The position numbers and the translations under genes are program-made. Positions 33,069-46,300 of a DNA stretch of 64,000 nucleotides are shown one piece after another. Below the pieces are notes generated by a model. The model was not told the origin of the DNA and searched no databases. It worked only from the letters and a program-made list of their open reading frames with translations. The number at the start of each line of letters is the position of its first letter. Position 1 is the stretch's first letter. Location of the stretch: positions 37,498,001 through 37,562,000 of the forward strand of contig NC_059365.1 in assembly GCF_019703515.2 (NCBI RefSeq), in the 5' to 3' direction. The stretch comes from Myxocyprinus asiaticus. Taxonomy: Eukaryota > Chordata > Actinopteri > Cypriniformes > Catostomidae.

Positions 33069-33778
33069 TTGTTCACAAAAAGACCAAGGACAAGCAATAC
33101 TGTAAGTAAATTGGGTCAATTTTGATTTTATGTTGACATGTTTGACTGTATGGGACAGTCAAAAATGGGACAGGATAAAATACAGAAAAGGAGATGGGTG
33201 GGCCACCACGCAACAAGCACTACACGCCAGACCACATCTCTGACCTAACCAAGAAAATTTGAAAGGGAAACCTCCTTCAAACATACATAAATGCATCAAC
33301 TATCAATTAAATTTAGTGATTTTTCTACTTTCTCTCAAAGCAAAGTTTTTGAAGATCACAGACGAAAGCCGCAGCTTCCCTCTCCCATTTGAACTCCAGT
33401 GTTTTTAATTGTCTGTTTTTAATTTGAGCTGTTTTCACTCACATGACACTGGGTTTTGTCTCCATTCCTCTGCAGCACAGCACTGTTAATTTGCACTCCT
33501 AAGGGTTAATTAGCTCATCTGATCGTGACAAAGTCTCTGTGCCGCCATGTGAGACAGTAGCACTCTGAAAACTCTTTATAGCATCTCTGTGCAGTGTAGC
33601 GCTATCTACTGCTAAGCCACTTGTGCAGACCAGACCAGAGTCCCTGAAGTAGTTCTCTTCATAACAAGCAGCTAACAATGCTAAAGCTAATAGGGTTCGA
33701 GGCTCTCCTCTATGTGTCATTGTGCTTGTTGGCCGAGAGGCACAGAGCTCTATGAAACACAGCAAAGTGATGCTTGAG

Positions 33779-33809
<31 letters not shown>

Positions 33810-34176
33810 GGCACAATGTGGACTTAAAATGCACTATGTTGCATGAAGTGAGCATGTTTGGTTAAGTATGTCTATTTTGGCAGAAAGTGATGGAGATGGC
33901 ATACTTGACAGGTGGCATATCCTCATATCTTTGTGCAGTTGACAGTATGTGTGTGTATGTGTGCATGTGTGGCCTTACTGTGAGAAGATGTGTGGGTAGA
34001 TGAGAACAAAATGTGCCACTCTTTACCTAAGTGTGTTTAAATGTGTGTGAGTGTGTGTGTGTGTAAAGAGAGAAAATAGAGAGTGGAACTCAAGATCATG
34101 TTATTAAAGGCAGAATAGCTTTTTACGTTTGGAAAGTCCTCATAAACCATATATACAAACGTGTGTGTGTGTATAC
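33069..34176. other. No gene seen; poly-T run
   Basis: The region contains a 27-base T run (33779-33805) and GT-rich stretches near 33945-34065. The minus-strand frame at 33499-33855 has no recognised domain and runs through the poly-A tract, so it is not called. Confidence 0.55.
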
Positions 34177-34461
34177 GGGTTTGGGTGGTTTACGAGGAAA
34201 TTTTTTTAGGTTACGAACTGGTAATTACAAGGTTATTATGCTATAAATGTGGTTTATGAGGACATTTCTAGTATCCCCATAATTCAAATCACTTAAAAAA
34301 CATACTAAATTATGTTTTTTTGAAAATGTAAAAATGCAGAAAGTTTTTTGTGAGGGTTAGATTTAGGGGTAGGGTTAGGGTTAAGGGATAGAATCTATAG
34401 TTCGTACAGTATAAAAATCATTATGTCTATGGAGAGTCCTCATAAGGATAGCCGCACCAAC
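34177..34461 (+). repeat. Interspersed repeat, left member of an inverted pair
   Basis: About 285 bp, from GGGTTTGGGTGGTTTACGAG to GGATAGCCGCACCAAC, matching 38248-38529 in reverse complement with few differences. A GT array (34464-34504) follows directly, and CA repeats (38530-38545) border the partner at the opposite end. Confidence 0.88.

Positions 34462-34463
<2 letters not shown>

Positions 34464-34504
<41 letters not shown>
34464..34504. repeat. (TG)n microsatellite
   Basis: About 20 TG units. Confidence 0.95.
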
Positions 34505-34506
<2 letters not shown>

Positions 34507-35947
34507 GGTCATCTCTACACACTGAAGGGCTGTGATGGGTGACCGAATCCCCCGTGGAGTGCGGGCATGTGCAGAAAGCTGCAACTCAAGGACTCTGTAT
34601 TCCTCTCTTGCTCCATCTGTCTTTATCTCACACCTGCTAAACAGCCAGAGCTCAGTGCCACACCTTCCCCCTGCAGAGACATTAACCTCCACCATCAGCA
34701 CAGATACGACACTGGACAACCACCTTCACAGCATCACCTTCACAGTAACACACAGAATAGATGGTCAACTATTGGTTGCACTAAAAGCAGGCTACCCGGG
34801 CTTAAGCCCCAAATATCTTCGGTCTTTCAACACAGTATCCATAATACCAAATATCAACTCAGTTCAGTACCGACACGCTGTCTTGTTGGGCAGCTGCTTT
34901 GCAGCACTAATGCAAATGTGCACATATGCAGTTGTGGTTTGCATGCAATTACAATTACGGCTGTGTCAGTAGAGTCTTGATGAAATATTGGAAACACTGT
35001 TGAGTTGGTCCATCCGGAAGCTGCAAGTACCAAATATTAAGACATTTAACCTTAAAAACTATGAGTACAAATGTGCTCAAGGAATTTTCAAAGTCACAAG
35101 CCAAGACGTTTGCAAACTTTGGCAAATCTACCAATTACTTTTTTCTTATAAGCACCTATTTTGGCCTATTTACAGCCTGCTAACTTCTAATGTATTATAT
35201 TTAGGTTTTTTTCTCAAAGGCTGGCCCCATACGTATCCACAGAGATCTGAGAATATCCACTGACCCTAAAACTACACCTAGGGTCAACCCCTCCACTATA
35301 CTGTCAATATGTTAGCCGTCATCACATACTGTATGTCATGAGACGTCTTTAATACCTCCAAATTAAATTATGATTCATGATGTAGGATATAATGTTGTGC
35401 CTCTACCTTGAAAAGATACGACAAAAATAGGAATTGTCTTTCTTTCATTGATTATCTTCATAACTCTAAAATAATTATGTATTAATATTATTAATAACTG
35501 AACTTTTCCTTGGAAAAGTCAAAAGGTGATGCTGAAATTTACCAGGCTGGCTGGGATTTAATCAAAACAGATCAGTGTGTTGATACACAAAGATCCATAG
35601 TCTTTATACTTTTCGGTGGAATCAGCCTATGAATGGCTTACTTATAGTTGACTGCATGTTAAGCTGAGATATGAAAATTTATTTTAACGTAAAAAAGTGT
35701 ATAAAATATTATTTTAAATATAATATAATTTAAAATATATATACAATAAAATTGTAATTGATAGTCCAGTCGAATGTAATATCTTGAATCCTTGAGGCTC
35801 AGATTTTTATTTTATTTCATTATTTTTTTATTTTTTTATTTTTTATTTTCTTTCCTCTCTACTCATTTAGCTAATTAAATGGTTTTGTTATTGCTATTGC
35901 AATATTTTAGAACAAATGCCTACTCATATCAGACAAACACTTAGCAC
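34505..35947. other. No gene assigned
   Basis: Two overlapping plus-strand frames (34532-34972, 34567-34980) reach about 140 codons but match no recognised protein and have no splice or domain support. The remainder is AT-rich. Confidence 0.5.
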
Positions 35948-36489
35948 TTTAGGAATACTATGGTCCTAATAAGGTTCCCGACATGGTCTTCTGCTGTTGA
36001 AGCCCATCCGCCACAAGGTTTGATGTGTTGTGCATTCTGAGATGCTATTCTGCTCATTACAATTGTATAGAGCGGTTATCTGAGTTACCATAGCCTTTCT
36101 GTTAGCTCAAACCAGTCTAGCCATTCTCTGTTGACCTCTCTCTTCAACAAGGCATTTCCGTCCACAGAACTGTCGCTCACTGGATGTTTTTTTTGTTTTT
36201 GGCACCATTCGGAGTAAATTCTAGAGACTGTTGTGTGTGAAAATCCCAGGAGATCAGCAGTTACAGAAATACTCAAACCAGCCCATCTGGTACAAACAAT
36301 CATGCCATGGTCTAAATCACTAAGATACATTTTTTTCCCCATTCTGAAGGTTGATGTGAACATTAACTGAAGCTCCTGACCCATATCTGCATGATTTTAT
36401 GCATTGCACTGCTGCCACACAATTGGCTGATTAGACAATCACATGAATAAGTAGTTGTACAGGTGTTCCTAATAAAGTGCTCATTGAGT
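35948..36489 (-). mobile_element. Tc1-like DNA transposon fragment
   Basis: The 5' terminal region is at the right (minus strand AGCACTTTATTAGGAACACC, 36463-36482) followed by the start of a Tc1-family transposase. The left edge carries TATGGTCCTAATAAGG, resembling the opposite terminus, so most of the middle has been deleted and only the two ends remain. Confidence 0.75.
36085..36384 (-). pseudogene. Tc1-like transposase, N-terminal fragment
   Basis: The frame contains MGKKMYLSDLDHGMIVCTRW, GLSISVTADLLGFSHTTVSR and IYSEWCQKQKK: the helix-turn-helix that binds the terminal repeats in Tc1-like transposases. After about residue 75 the frame is garbled (VSDSSVDGNALLKREVNRE), consistent with a shift, and the catalytic DDE part is absent. 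Confidence 0.8.
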
Positions 36490-38247
36490 ATAATTATTAC
36501 TTAACATATTAACATCTACACAGCAAATTCACCAGTGTTAAAATTCCAGTGTTAAGGCAAAGTGTTGAGATTCTAGTGTTAGATTTTGTGAGATTAATAT
36601 TATTCTGTGTTAGAAGTTGGTATTGTGGGTGTAAAATCACAGAGTTACTGGTATCCAACACCTGCCAGTGTTATTTTCAACATCCGGGCATTAGGGCAGT
36701 GATGCGGCTGAGGAATTTTCCAGATTCCATTTTCCCTGGCTTCGCAGAGAGCAGCTACTGGTAAGTAGAGCTACTTAAAAGTTTGCATTTCTTAAACATT
36801 TTATATCTAAATGTGTTATTCTCTGCGTGTTAGTTTAATTATTTCAGTTGGCTACCTAGAAGGCCTGAACCAGCCAAAGATGTCCTTGACCATTACTTTC
36901 GGTCATAAAATAGTTTGTATTAAAGAGATCTTTAATATCTGTGGGTATATTATTTAGCCGTTTTTCTCAATAAGTAGTTATTTATGGTGTACATCCGGGC
37001 ATGTTGCGTCAATTTTGTTTCCGCTGGTGCCCTAAAAAAGCGTGAATTCCACCTAGTGTGCACCGCATATCTGTCTTAGTTTAGGAATATTTGAGTGCAC
37101 TGTAAGTAGCCACACATTCTCAGAATCAGGTAAACACAACTATTTACTATTTTATGTTGCCAGCTGTCCAGTATTATCTGCCAAGTCTCGTATTTTGGCC
37201 GAAATGAGAGCCCTTTGTTCCCTGCCTACTCCGGATGCGAGCATCGCGTCAAAAGCAGATGAAGCTGTGAGAGTAAATGGATGCCATGCTCCTTTTTGCA
37301 CTACATGCGCTGTCGCTACTTCTGCCAACAAGACAATTAAACAGTTTAGAACGTTCTATTCGATGCATCCAGTGTAGACCACCTCAAGCCATTGGGTTGC
37401 ATCAATGTACATGCGCACCCGGTGTAGCTAGACAGTGCGTTATAGTGGCTTCAAAAGCCCCAGCAGGCGAACATCCTGTTTCTTAACATGCATGCAATCC
37501 TGTCGAATGCTGCAATGTTGAAGGGAGACCCCTCACCATTGGCAACCCTTATTATTTTTTATTATTCATTCAGTTGCATGTATTTAACAGCTGCTGATCT
37601 TGACCGCGATAATGGTGTTGCGTTCATCTATTAGAGGTTTGTTTTTATTTTTAGCCTTTAGGATGGCCACAAGGATTCCAGTTTTTATATTGTGATGGAC
37701 AACAAACTGTTGAATATCGTTGTTGGCACTGATTTTGTTGATAAGATGCCAGTGTTTGGTAAGACTGTTTGTCTATTTACTGAGAAACAAGATTAGCATT
37801 GTTTCACAAATGGAGACATTTGTAGAGCACTTTCATGCTTTTTATGTTGAAAAACAAGAGCTGTTCTACGCTCCCGAATCAATTCTGCCTGGTCCATTGC
37901 GGTACTATAAGCCCTTTTAAATTAAGAAGTTGTGTGGAACAAATTCACTTTTCTATTTTGTACCAGACATTTGCTTTGGATAAGTCAGTTACTTGTTACC
38001 TTGTGCACTTATATACAGTGCATTTTGAGTGTCCTGTAAAAATTGTAAAGTGTGTAGAAGAAACAATAAATGTATTTTTTCTTTTAGTTTTTGTATTATA
38101 CCGTGTCCTAACCAGATGCGACGCGACACAGCAACACTCGATAAAAGATATCTTTTCCATGTTAATCAGAGTTTTTGTCCTAACCAGCTGCGACACACAA
38201 TGAGCGACAGCAACAGGGCTTTCTATTTTTGGAATGGTTTCTATATG
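36490..38247. other. No gene assigned
   Basis: Contains a degenerate AGTGTTA-rich patch (36530-36680). GACGCGACACAGC-type sequence recurs near 38115 and 38185 (CTAACCAG(A/C)TGCGAC), a short local duplication. Open frames near 37195 and 37835 have no recognised domain. Confidence 0.5.
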
Positions 38248-38529
38248 TTGGTGCGGCTATCCTTATGAGGACTCTCCATAGACATAATGATTTTTATACT
38301 GTATGAACTATAGATTCTATCTCCTAACCCTACCCCTAAGCATAACCCTCACAAAAAAACTTTCTGCATTTTTACATTTTCAAAAAAAACATTGTTTAGT
38401 AAGTTTTTTAAGTGATTTGAATTATGGGGACATTAGAAATGTCCTCATAAACCACATTTATAGCATAATACCCTTGTAATTACCAGTTCGTAACCTAAAC
38501 AAATGTCCTCGTAAACCACCCAAACCTGC
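38248..38529 (-). repeat. Interspersed repeat, right member of an inverted pair
   Basis: Reverse-complement partner of 34177-34461, from GTTGGTGCGGCTATCC to CCACCCAAACCTGCC. Confidence 0.88.
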
Positions 38530-40143
38530 CCACACACACACACATGCACCTAAAATTCACAGTAAGGAAGGTAAAAATAGAAAAGCAGTGAGCATTAGGC
38601 TTCACCAATATGATATATTATGTCTTTAAGCAAAGGTCAAGGAAACTAAGAACTGTGCAAAATTCTAGAACCAAAATGGAAGGATTTGGCCAGCATAATG
38701 TGCTCAAATGAGAAGTGTTTTTTTTTTTCCTTTCCTTTCCTTTCTTTCTTTTTTTTTTTTTTTTTTTAAGGAAGTGAGGTGTACCTCCTAAATATCCCAA
38801 GAATCGATAGGAGAAGGTGGCAGGAGTTCTGTCATGGAAGTATTTTATCACCTATTCACCATCATTATCTTCCCAAACCAGCATGACAGGAGCCGGGAAA
38901 TGGGACTGATTGTGCAGGGCTGGGCTGATCCACCACTGGTCTTGGATATTTTGCAGGAAAGGCCACCATCTATCTCCTGCATGCAGGAGTTAAACAGCCC
39001 ATGGGTCCATTGTAGCTTATGTCTAATTCACAATACATGACAATCCCTTGAGAATCTCAAGGAAAGTGCAAATGGAACCCATAAATGGGCTGTGTTTTTG
39101 TTGAGTTGAGGTTTTTCCTGGAAATAATCAGAAAAATGACATGACATAATTCAGCTATTTCCTAATCTCAGCCTTAAACCTGATGTGTGAAATATTTTCA
39201 ATGTTAAAATATTTTCTCGTATCTCAGCTTAAATAAGCAAAGTCAACTTTAAGTAAGACATTGATTTCCCAGAGAATTGTAAACACTGTGGCTCTGTGAC
39301 GCCATGAAATCATTGCTCTGTATGTTTGAGCTTTCCGACTGCCCGACACAGCAACATTGGCTCAACCAGTGGCAAGAGTTGGGAGCTAGACTATCTGTTT
39401 GTTCGACCTATGGCAGATGGAGGGATTTGGAAAAGCTGTTTGAAACAATGTTAATTATGAATTCTGTCTGATGCATATTGCACAGAAAACTGGAAAGCAC
39501 TTCTGAAAATCGCAGTTATCAGTGAAGCAACTTCCTGGAGTCAGGGTGCAAAGGTTTTACTTAATCTGTCAGAAAACAAAATTGTGTTTCAAAGGTACCG
39601 GGTTATATATTTTGAGAGCTAGAGAGGAAGAACTTATTTCTGGATTTGTCAAATTTTTCCAGGTTTGTGGCTTCAAATCTTTGGAAAATATTCAGAGTTT
39701 TGTTAAAAGCACTAACCACTTAGGGCTCCCGAGCCACCAGGGGGCCCCACAAACAAGGTCGTTTTTTAAAATAATTGTAAAAAAAAAAAAAAAAAAATTT
39801 TTTTTTAATATACTAAAAGCTGCGAGTAAGCCTCTAAATAGGATTTCGCTTAGGGCCCCCATATGCTCAGAAACGGCCCTGCAGGGGTTGATTTTTAATA
39901 AAACAAATTCCAACTTTCTTTTTTTTTTTTTGTTATATGAAGGTCACATTAAAACTTTTTACCATGACTTCATGATGTATTATTGGTACTTATCAAATGC
40001 TTTTTATGTACATATTTTTTTTTCTGTTATAGCCTTTTGTCCCAGACCCAGACTTTAAATACTAAACTATGAAAATCCATTATAAAAATAACAATTATTT
40101 AATGTTTAGAACTATGATAATCTAAACAAAAAGTAAAATAAAC
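38530..40143. other. No gene assigned
   Basis: Poly-T near 38750-38767 and poly-A at 39779-39797. The plus-strand frame 39522-40058 crosses the poly-A run and shows no domain. Confidence 0.5.
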
Positions 40144-40421
40144 GTCCTGGTTACTTGCGTAACCTCCATTCCCTGATGGAGGGACACTAGAGGTCGATGT
40201 AGTGACACTAGGGGTCACTCTTGGGAGCCCGAAACACCTCTGGTCTTTGATAAAAGACCATTGAGAATTGGCGAGTGGTATTTGCATACCACTCCCCCGG
40301 ACATACGGGTATAAAAGGAGCTGGTATGCAACCACTCATTCAGGTTTTGTGCTGAGGAGCTGAGACAATGTCCCGGCCATTTCAGCGGGTAGTACAGTGT
40401 TGTGGCAGGAGGGACACAACA

Positions 40422-40520
40422 TCTCATTCCCTCCTAAAGGGAACGGAGGTTACGCAAGTAACCAGGACATTCCCTATCTGTCAATCACTCGACATTGTGT
40501 CGATGTAGTGACACTAGGGG
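40422..40520. repeat. DIRS copy B internal complementary region
   Basis: Reverse complements of the left and right outer ends fused at CAAGTAACCAGGACA/TTCCCTATCTGTC, as in copy A. Confidence 0.85.
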
Positions 40521-41279
40521 TCCCTATACGAAACATATGCACTGGCGGTGTGTGACGGGCAGACCACTGTGTGCCTCGTAGCCAGCACACCAGGCTGACA
40601 CGTAACCACCCCAACACTGTTATGAGTGTCGAACGGCCCTTCAGGGACAAGTCGACTGCCCAAAAGATAGAGACAGGTTAGCCCAGTCGTGGCCTCTTAT
40701 CCTCTTTTTTACCCTCCCCCCCCCCCCAAAAAAAGGAATTAACTGACTGGGGCCACCAGGTCTACTTCGGAGGGGTGCAAGGGGAAGACACGGCGGAGAT
40801 CACACCCTGACCGGGGGGGGGATGTATTTGAGTCGGAAGTATGTCATGTGGAGAAGTCCCACGGTAGGTCCTACCCTACGGGGGAGGAGTTTCTACAAGC
40901 ATGGTGACTGGGGCAGAGGGGTCTCTACCCAAGGAAGATGCAGTTTACCAACAGGTAAACGAATTAGCGGAAGATATACGTCGCATGAGGTTACCTATGG
41001 GGAACCACCACATACGGAGCACCTACCCCAGTACAGGACTTAGTTAACACATGTACTGAGCCGGCAGCGAGTTTCTCTGTGAACTCGTCTGCCACAGGGC
41101 TCGGAGGAAATCATCCAGGAAACACAGTTTGTGAACACTACTGGGAGTCAACAGCGCACGTCTTCAGCTCAGGGGAGGTGAAAGGCTCTATGCACAAGCG
41201 ATACACCCAGCCAGCTGTCCCGGACTTACCTGCTTGTGCCTGCCACTACACAGGACAAAACCTGTTCCACCCGGAGATT

Positions 41280-42079
41280 GTAGAACCTCGCAAAGGTGTT
41301 GGGTGTTGCCCATTTGCTCTGCAAATGTCTGTTAGAGAGGCACCACTGGTCAAGGCCCAGGAGGCCGCTACACCCCTGGTAGAATGGGCTCATAGCCCTG
41401 CCAGGGACGGCACGTTCTGGGTGTGATATGCCATTGTTATAGCATTAATGAGCAAGTGGGCGATCCTCTGCTTAGAGACAGTGCTTCCTTTCCGTTGTCC
41501 ACCAAAGCAGACAAAGAGCTGCTCAGAGACTCTAAAGCTCTGTGTGTGATCCAAATAGATGCGTAAAGCACGCACCGGACACAGCAACGTCAGGGCTAGG
41601 TCTGCCTCCTCCTGGGGCAGCGCTTGCAGGTTCACCACCTGGTCCCTCAAAGGGGTCGTGGGAACCTTGGGCACATAGCCCGGTCGGGGTCTCAGAATCA
41701 TGTGATAGTACCCCGGACCGAACTCCAGGCACGTTTCGCTGACAGAGAACGCTTGCAGGTCTCCTACCCTCTTGATGGAAGTGAGTGCAGTCAGGAGGGC
41801 AGTCTTCAAAGAGAGTGCCTTAAGCTCAGCTGACTGCAGGGGCTCAAAGGGGGCTCTCCGTAGACCCTGAAGAACTACAGAGATGTCCCATGAGGGAACG
41901 AGGCACGATCTGAAGGGATTCAACCTCTTAGCACCTCTCAGGAACCTGATGATCAGGTCGTGCTTCCCTAAGGACTTACCGTCCACTGTGTCGTGGTGTG
42001 CCGCTATAGCGGCTACATACACCTTCAAGGTGGAGGGGGACAGCCACCCTTCCAACCTCTCCTGCAGGAAGGAAAGCAT
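41280..42079 (-). pseudogene. DIRS copy B tyrosine recombinase with in-frame stop
   Basis: The N-terminal part missing from copy A is present here: LQERLEGWLSPSTLKVYVAA, the core-binding region of the recombinase family, followed by SIKRVGDLQAFSVSE with the first catalytic Arg. A TGA (41390-41392) replaces a codon just before the His-x-x-Arg box; downstream in the same frame AHSTRGVAASWAL continues toward the end. The nonsense codon therefore removes the second half of the active site. Confidence 0.83.
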
Positions 42080-42582
42080 CGATCTGACTGCGCATCTCTG
42101 GGGGTCTTCGCGTCAGGAAGAACACCACTTAGCGAACAGACGCCACTTCAAGGCATACAGGCACCTTGTAGAGGTGGTCCTAGCCTGAGTGATCGTGTCT
42201 ACCACCGCGAGTGGTAGGCCGCTTAAGTCTTCCACGTCCCGTCCAGGGGCCAAACATGGAGATTCCAGAGGCCCAGGGGCGTTCTCTGCAGTGCACCAGT
42301 GCAGAGGAGGGAGAAGCCTCTGAAATGCGCTGTCAGATCCAGCAGAGGTGAATGAACAGTCAGCTCAGTGAACATCGACTGTTCAGCTCCGAAGAGAAAA
42401 TCTGAATGAGTGGTTGCATACCAGCTCCTTTTATACCTGTATGTCCGGGGGAGCGGTATGCAAATACCACTCGCCAATTTTCATTGGCCTTTTATCAAAG
42501 ACCAGAGGTGTTTCGGGCTCCCAAGTGTGACCCCTAGTGTCACTACATCGACACAACGTCGAGTGAGTGACAGATAGGGAAC

Positions 42583-42939
42583 ATAAACCATTTCAACATT
42601 TATTGTGGGAACATATTTATACATTTTTAAGAAATGTCTCGGTGGAAATGGTCATTTAAAAAAAAAGTTTTTTCTAAAGTTAATGTACTTGTTAACCTAG
42701 TCAAAAAAGTGTCAGTGAAGAGCATGCTTGAGATGAAATATGAAACAAGTGATGTTACTGTAATAAAATAATAATCAAGGTATTCAGCAGAATACTACAT
42801 TTGCCAATCAAGCTGTCATTTTGCCAAATTATGCAACAAATTTGAAAATATTATTTAATTGTGTATTTAGGATACATATTATATTATACATTTATATTAG
42901 TCTCAGCAAGACAAAGCAGTTAAACATTTTGGTAAGACT
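42583..42939. other. No feature seen
   Basis: AT-rich sequence with no recognisable gene or repeat end. Confidence 0.5.
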
Positions 42940-43190
42940 TTACAGTAAGGTTCTATTTGTTAACAATAGTCAACAACATTAGTTAACATGAACTAACAAT
43001 GAACAATACTTTTACAGTATTTATTAATCTTAGTTAATGTTAATTTAAACATATACTAATACATTTTTTAAATCAAAAGTTGTGTTTGTTAACATTACTT
43101 AATGCACTATGAACTAACATGAACGAACAATTAACTATTGTATTTTTATTAACTAACATTAACAAAAATTTATAAAATTCTATAACCAAT
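42940..43190 (+). repeat. Non-autonomous DNA-transposon-like repeat, degraded
   Basis: GGTAAGACTTTACAGTAAGG at the left, then repeated GTTAACATGAACTAACAATG-type phrases (42984-43008, 43114-43128), typical of an abundant fish repeat with GTTAAC-rich ends. The right terminus is not preserved. Confidence 0.55.
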
Positions 43191-43408
43191 ATATTGTTAA
43201 CTGTATTGTCATGTACTGCCATTTCCATATCATATCAACAATATATTTCTATTAAACACAATACAGAATTTGAGATGTGGCGGAAATTACACTGTGGTGA
43301 GAATTTCCATGATTTTCAGAAAAAAACTGACAAAAATTACATAAATCTCCCCTGATGCATGTACATATACAGTTAGACATTGTTAGCTGTAAAAAAAAAA
43401 ATTTAAAA

Positions 43409-43416
<8 letters not shown>

Positions 43417-43478
<62 letters not shown>

Positions 43479-43480
43479 TG

Positions 43481-43515
<35 letters not shown>

Positions 43516-43516
43516 T
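43417..43516. repeat. (AT)n followed by (ATT)n microsatellites
   Basis: AT array 43417-43475 and ATT array 43485-43516. Confidence 0.95.
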
Positions 43517-43824
43517 TAAATGTATTTTAGCGAGACTTTATTTTCTAGAATTTCACTGTGTTAAAAGCACCCGAAGTTCAAGAAACACCACTATTCTGTT
43601 TAGTTTTCTGTCAGTGAAATAATAATTACGTATTATTTTTGGATGGACAGGAAAGTCACAAGTCTGTCAGAATAGCTACTTCCACCTTACTATATTAAAA
43701 TTCCTCATATTTATTTTGGGAAGACAAAGAACGGTTTTTAACTGATTTGTCTAATCCATTTCTACGAGTTTAAACAATCGCACCTGAATTCGCTTGCAGA
43801 ACTTCACTAATCATATTAATAGGT

Positions 43825-43851
43825 GCTCTCTCTCATTCTCTCTCTCTCTCG

Positions 43852-43905
<54 letters not shown>
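43825..43905. repeat. (CT)n microsatellite
   Basis: CT repeats with two GCTCTCTCTC interruptions. The serine/leucine-rich frame over it is an artefact. Confidence 0.95.
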
Positions 43906-43908
<3 letters not shown>

Positions 43909-46059
43909 CACTTGTACTCCACCTCTCTAGTCATGCGTGTTGGAAGTACTGCAGGCTCGGGCAGCTCAGCATGCTGATGTTGGTGGGCTGCCAGGAATCG
44001 TGTTAGGGCTGCAGCCATCTCTCACAGTCTATTACTTTCATCTTGCTGGGTACAGAGTTATGGCAGAAAGTCAAGACTGCATCGTCCTGCAGTACCAGAA
44101 ACAGACAGAACCCACTCCACAAAATCTTAACCCAGGGGGAAAGGATTATCATATCAAAATTTAAAGTGCTGTCACTGTTGCCCACTGATTGCCCTTCAGT
44201 TTGCAGATGGTTGTGTCATGCGTCAAGGCTCGGCGTAAGAAAAGAAAGGGGAGGAAGTGAAAAGAGGATGGCTTTTGGGGACTGGCAACCATGGGATATT
44301 TAATCTTCAGTTAAAGGATTCAGGGATGATACTTTGTCTCTGATATGAATGTCTGATCTGCGGAGCTTATGTTCTTCTAACTTTGACGAATCTTTTAAGG
44401 GACTACGCTGAGCTAGAATAAGAACATTAAGTGTAGTAACCTTGCATACCAATTACAAAGGAGCACAATGACACTGCTCAAGTGTCTAAGAGCACCCGGG
44501 AATATTACAAATCTTGCATACTGTAGCTTATTTTAGGGTCAAAGTGTTAAAAATAGTCTCCATTTTTGCTCGTATGTTCATATAAATGATGGAAGATAGA
44601 AGACTAAGCTCCGAAAAAGTGTAGGACAAAATTAATGGGAGGAAAAGTCTCGAGACCTCAAAATTCAGTATGAAAGTTGTATTCCTTTCTCTCATGAGGA
44701 AGTTTCTTGATGTTTCTTGATTTCTTGATGTTTAGGAACCAGAGTAATTCATCACCTAAAAGTATTTATGAGGGAATTAATTGTGGCCACTGATAGCGCT
44801 ATTTATTTGCATGTGCTGCCTGTGTTGTTTTAGCACGCAATTAACTTTTTGAATTTTTTTTTTTTTTTTTTTAAATATTTTTTTTTTTTTTTTTTTTTTT
44901 GTATTGCGCACTTCCAGATCTTGTGGATTGGTTTTGAGTGTTAGGTTGTGGAGGATGCAACAGAAAAATGCAATCTTTCATACTGTGAAAATTAATTTAA
45001 ATATTTTCAGTGCACCGCTATTTCAGCGCATTTAGTGCTTTGGATTGCGGGTGGTTAGAGAACAATACGCAGGTTTTTGCGCTAAAACAAATTGCACAAA
45101 GTGGCACATCTCATCAGTGGATTTGTGCCTTAGCCCTGAAAAAACTACAGGACAAGATAAATGGGAAGAAAAATTTACATTCTTAGCATCTCGAAATTCA
45201 GCACTAAAGATTCTCTTCATATTGCCTTCTCTCATGAGGAATTGTAAGAATAGAGCATATACCTTGATGTTTATGAACTAGAGAAATTCATCACCTCACA
45301 GCATTTATAGTCTTTTGAACTTCCAGATTCTTCAAAAGGCAAGGAAAGATCAACATTTTCTTTTTCATAAAATAAAGAAAATTACAAGGCAGCACTCATA
45401 TTGTTATTTACTAAAGCACAAAGGAGGTTGATATGTTGCCTTGGATACACCAAATGCATGTGGAGCTATTTAATTATGGCATTTCCTTTCATGTTGCTGT
45501 CATTTGTGACCTTTTGACCATTTGAGTCTTTTTTCTAAAGCGCAGGCAAGCTGTGCTTCTGTATTAGCATTTATAATGCAGTCAAACTGAATACTGTTTT
45601 ACAGGTTTAACTGAAGAAAGGCTAAAGACATTCCTTTTCTGCAAGCATTTAATTAATCCAAAACCATGAGTAAAGGCATGTCCTGTTTGCAAAAAACAAA
45701 AACAAAAAAAATAAAAACGTCTCTTACACGTGTCCTAACCATGCATGAATCATCCGAGTAAATCATGTTTATTTTTTTATTTTTTTATTTTTGGGGGGGT
45801 TGTTAGTATGTCATAGGTCAAAGAAAATGTGGGCCAAAAGGAAATGCCATGTATTGAAATGTACTGTATCTACACACCTGCATACAAACAGAATGCACTT
45901 TATCAAGAGTCAAGTTCTTTATATAATTCAGTACTCTGAAAAGGGATTACCAGCATAGTTTCATGACAACTATGACTTCTAGTCCAACCAATCAACAAAC
46001 AGAATTTCAAAGTGATACAATACTGGTATTACATTTTATCTTGCCTCCTATTCCAACAC
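43906..46059. other. No gene assigned; poly-T runs at 44854-44900
   Basis: AT-rich with short frames only. TTCTCTCATGAGGAA followed by GATGTTTA(G/T)GAAC(C/T)AGAG occurs near 44690-44750 and again near 45225-45285, a diverged local duplication. Confidence 0.5.
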
Positions 46060-46300
46060 TTTATTTAGGTTTAGGGTTTGGGTAAGGGGTTACACTTTAT
46101 GGTTAGGTTTAGATTTGGTTTAGGTGTTAAACTTAGGAAAAATCATAATAACATGGTTTGTTGGTTTGTTTATTTTCTCTTTTCAAATAAAAGTCATACG
46201 TTTTTGTATGAGGCAACTCATATTATTTCTTATGATTTTGCCATCTTGTACTATTATTACAACTTGTCACATGGAGGTGATCACTTTTGCCATGTCACCC
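46060..46300 (+). repeat. Dispersed repeat, copy 2
   Basis: Opposite orientation to 22480-22760; shares GGTTTAGGGTTTGGGTAAGG-type lead, TTTCTTATGATTTTGCCATC and ACTATTATTACAACTTGTCA. No coding role. Confidence 0.6.

Larger units (their letters stand above)
40144..42582 (-). mobile_element. DIRS-type retrotransposon, copy B, internally deleted
   Basis: Both ends are complete (GTCCTGGTTACTTGCG left, GACAGATAGGGAAC right), with inverted repeats at about 40193-40343 and 42402-42557. Between them are the internal complementary region, an untranslated stretch and the tyrosine recombinase. Gag, reverse transcriptase and RNase H are gone: 5' leader sequence (CCCAGGGGCGTTCTCTGCA, 42271-42289) lies close upstream of the recombinase. 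It has the outer signals to be mobilised by another copy but not the proteins. Confidence 0.88.

Noticed and set aside
33499..33855. 118-codon minus-strand frame with a Lys run
   Set aside because: The Lys run is the poly-A complement of the T tract at 33779-33805 and the remainder has no recognised domain.
34532..34980. Two overlapping ~140-codon plus-strand frames
   Set aside because: Overlapping frames without domain, signal peptide or codon-bias support; likely chance.
39522..40058. 178-codon plus-strand frame
   Set aside because: It passes through a poly-A tract and shows no conserved motif.
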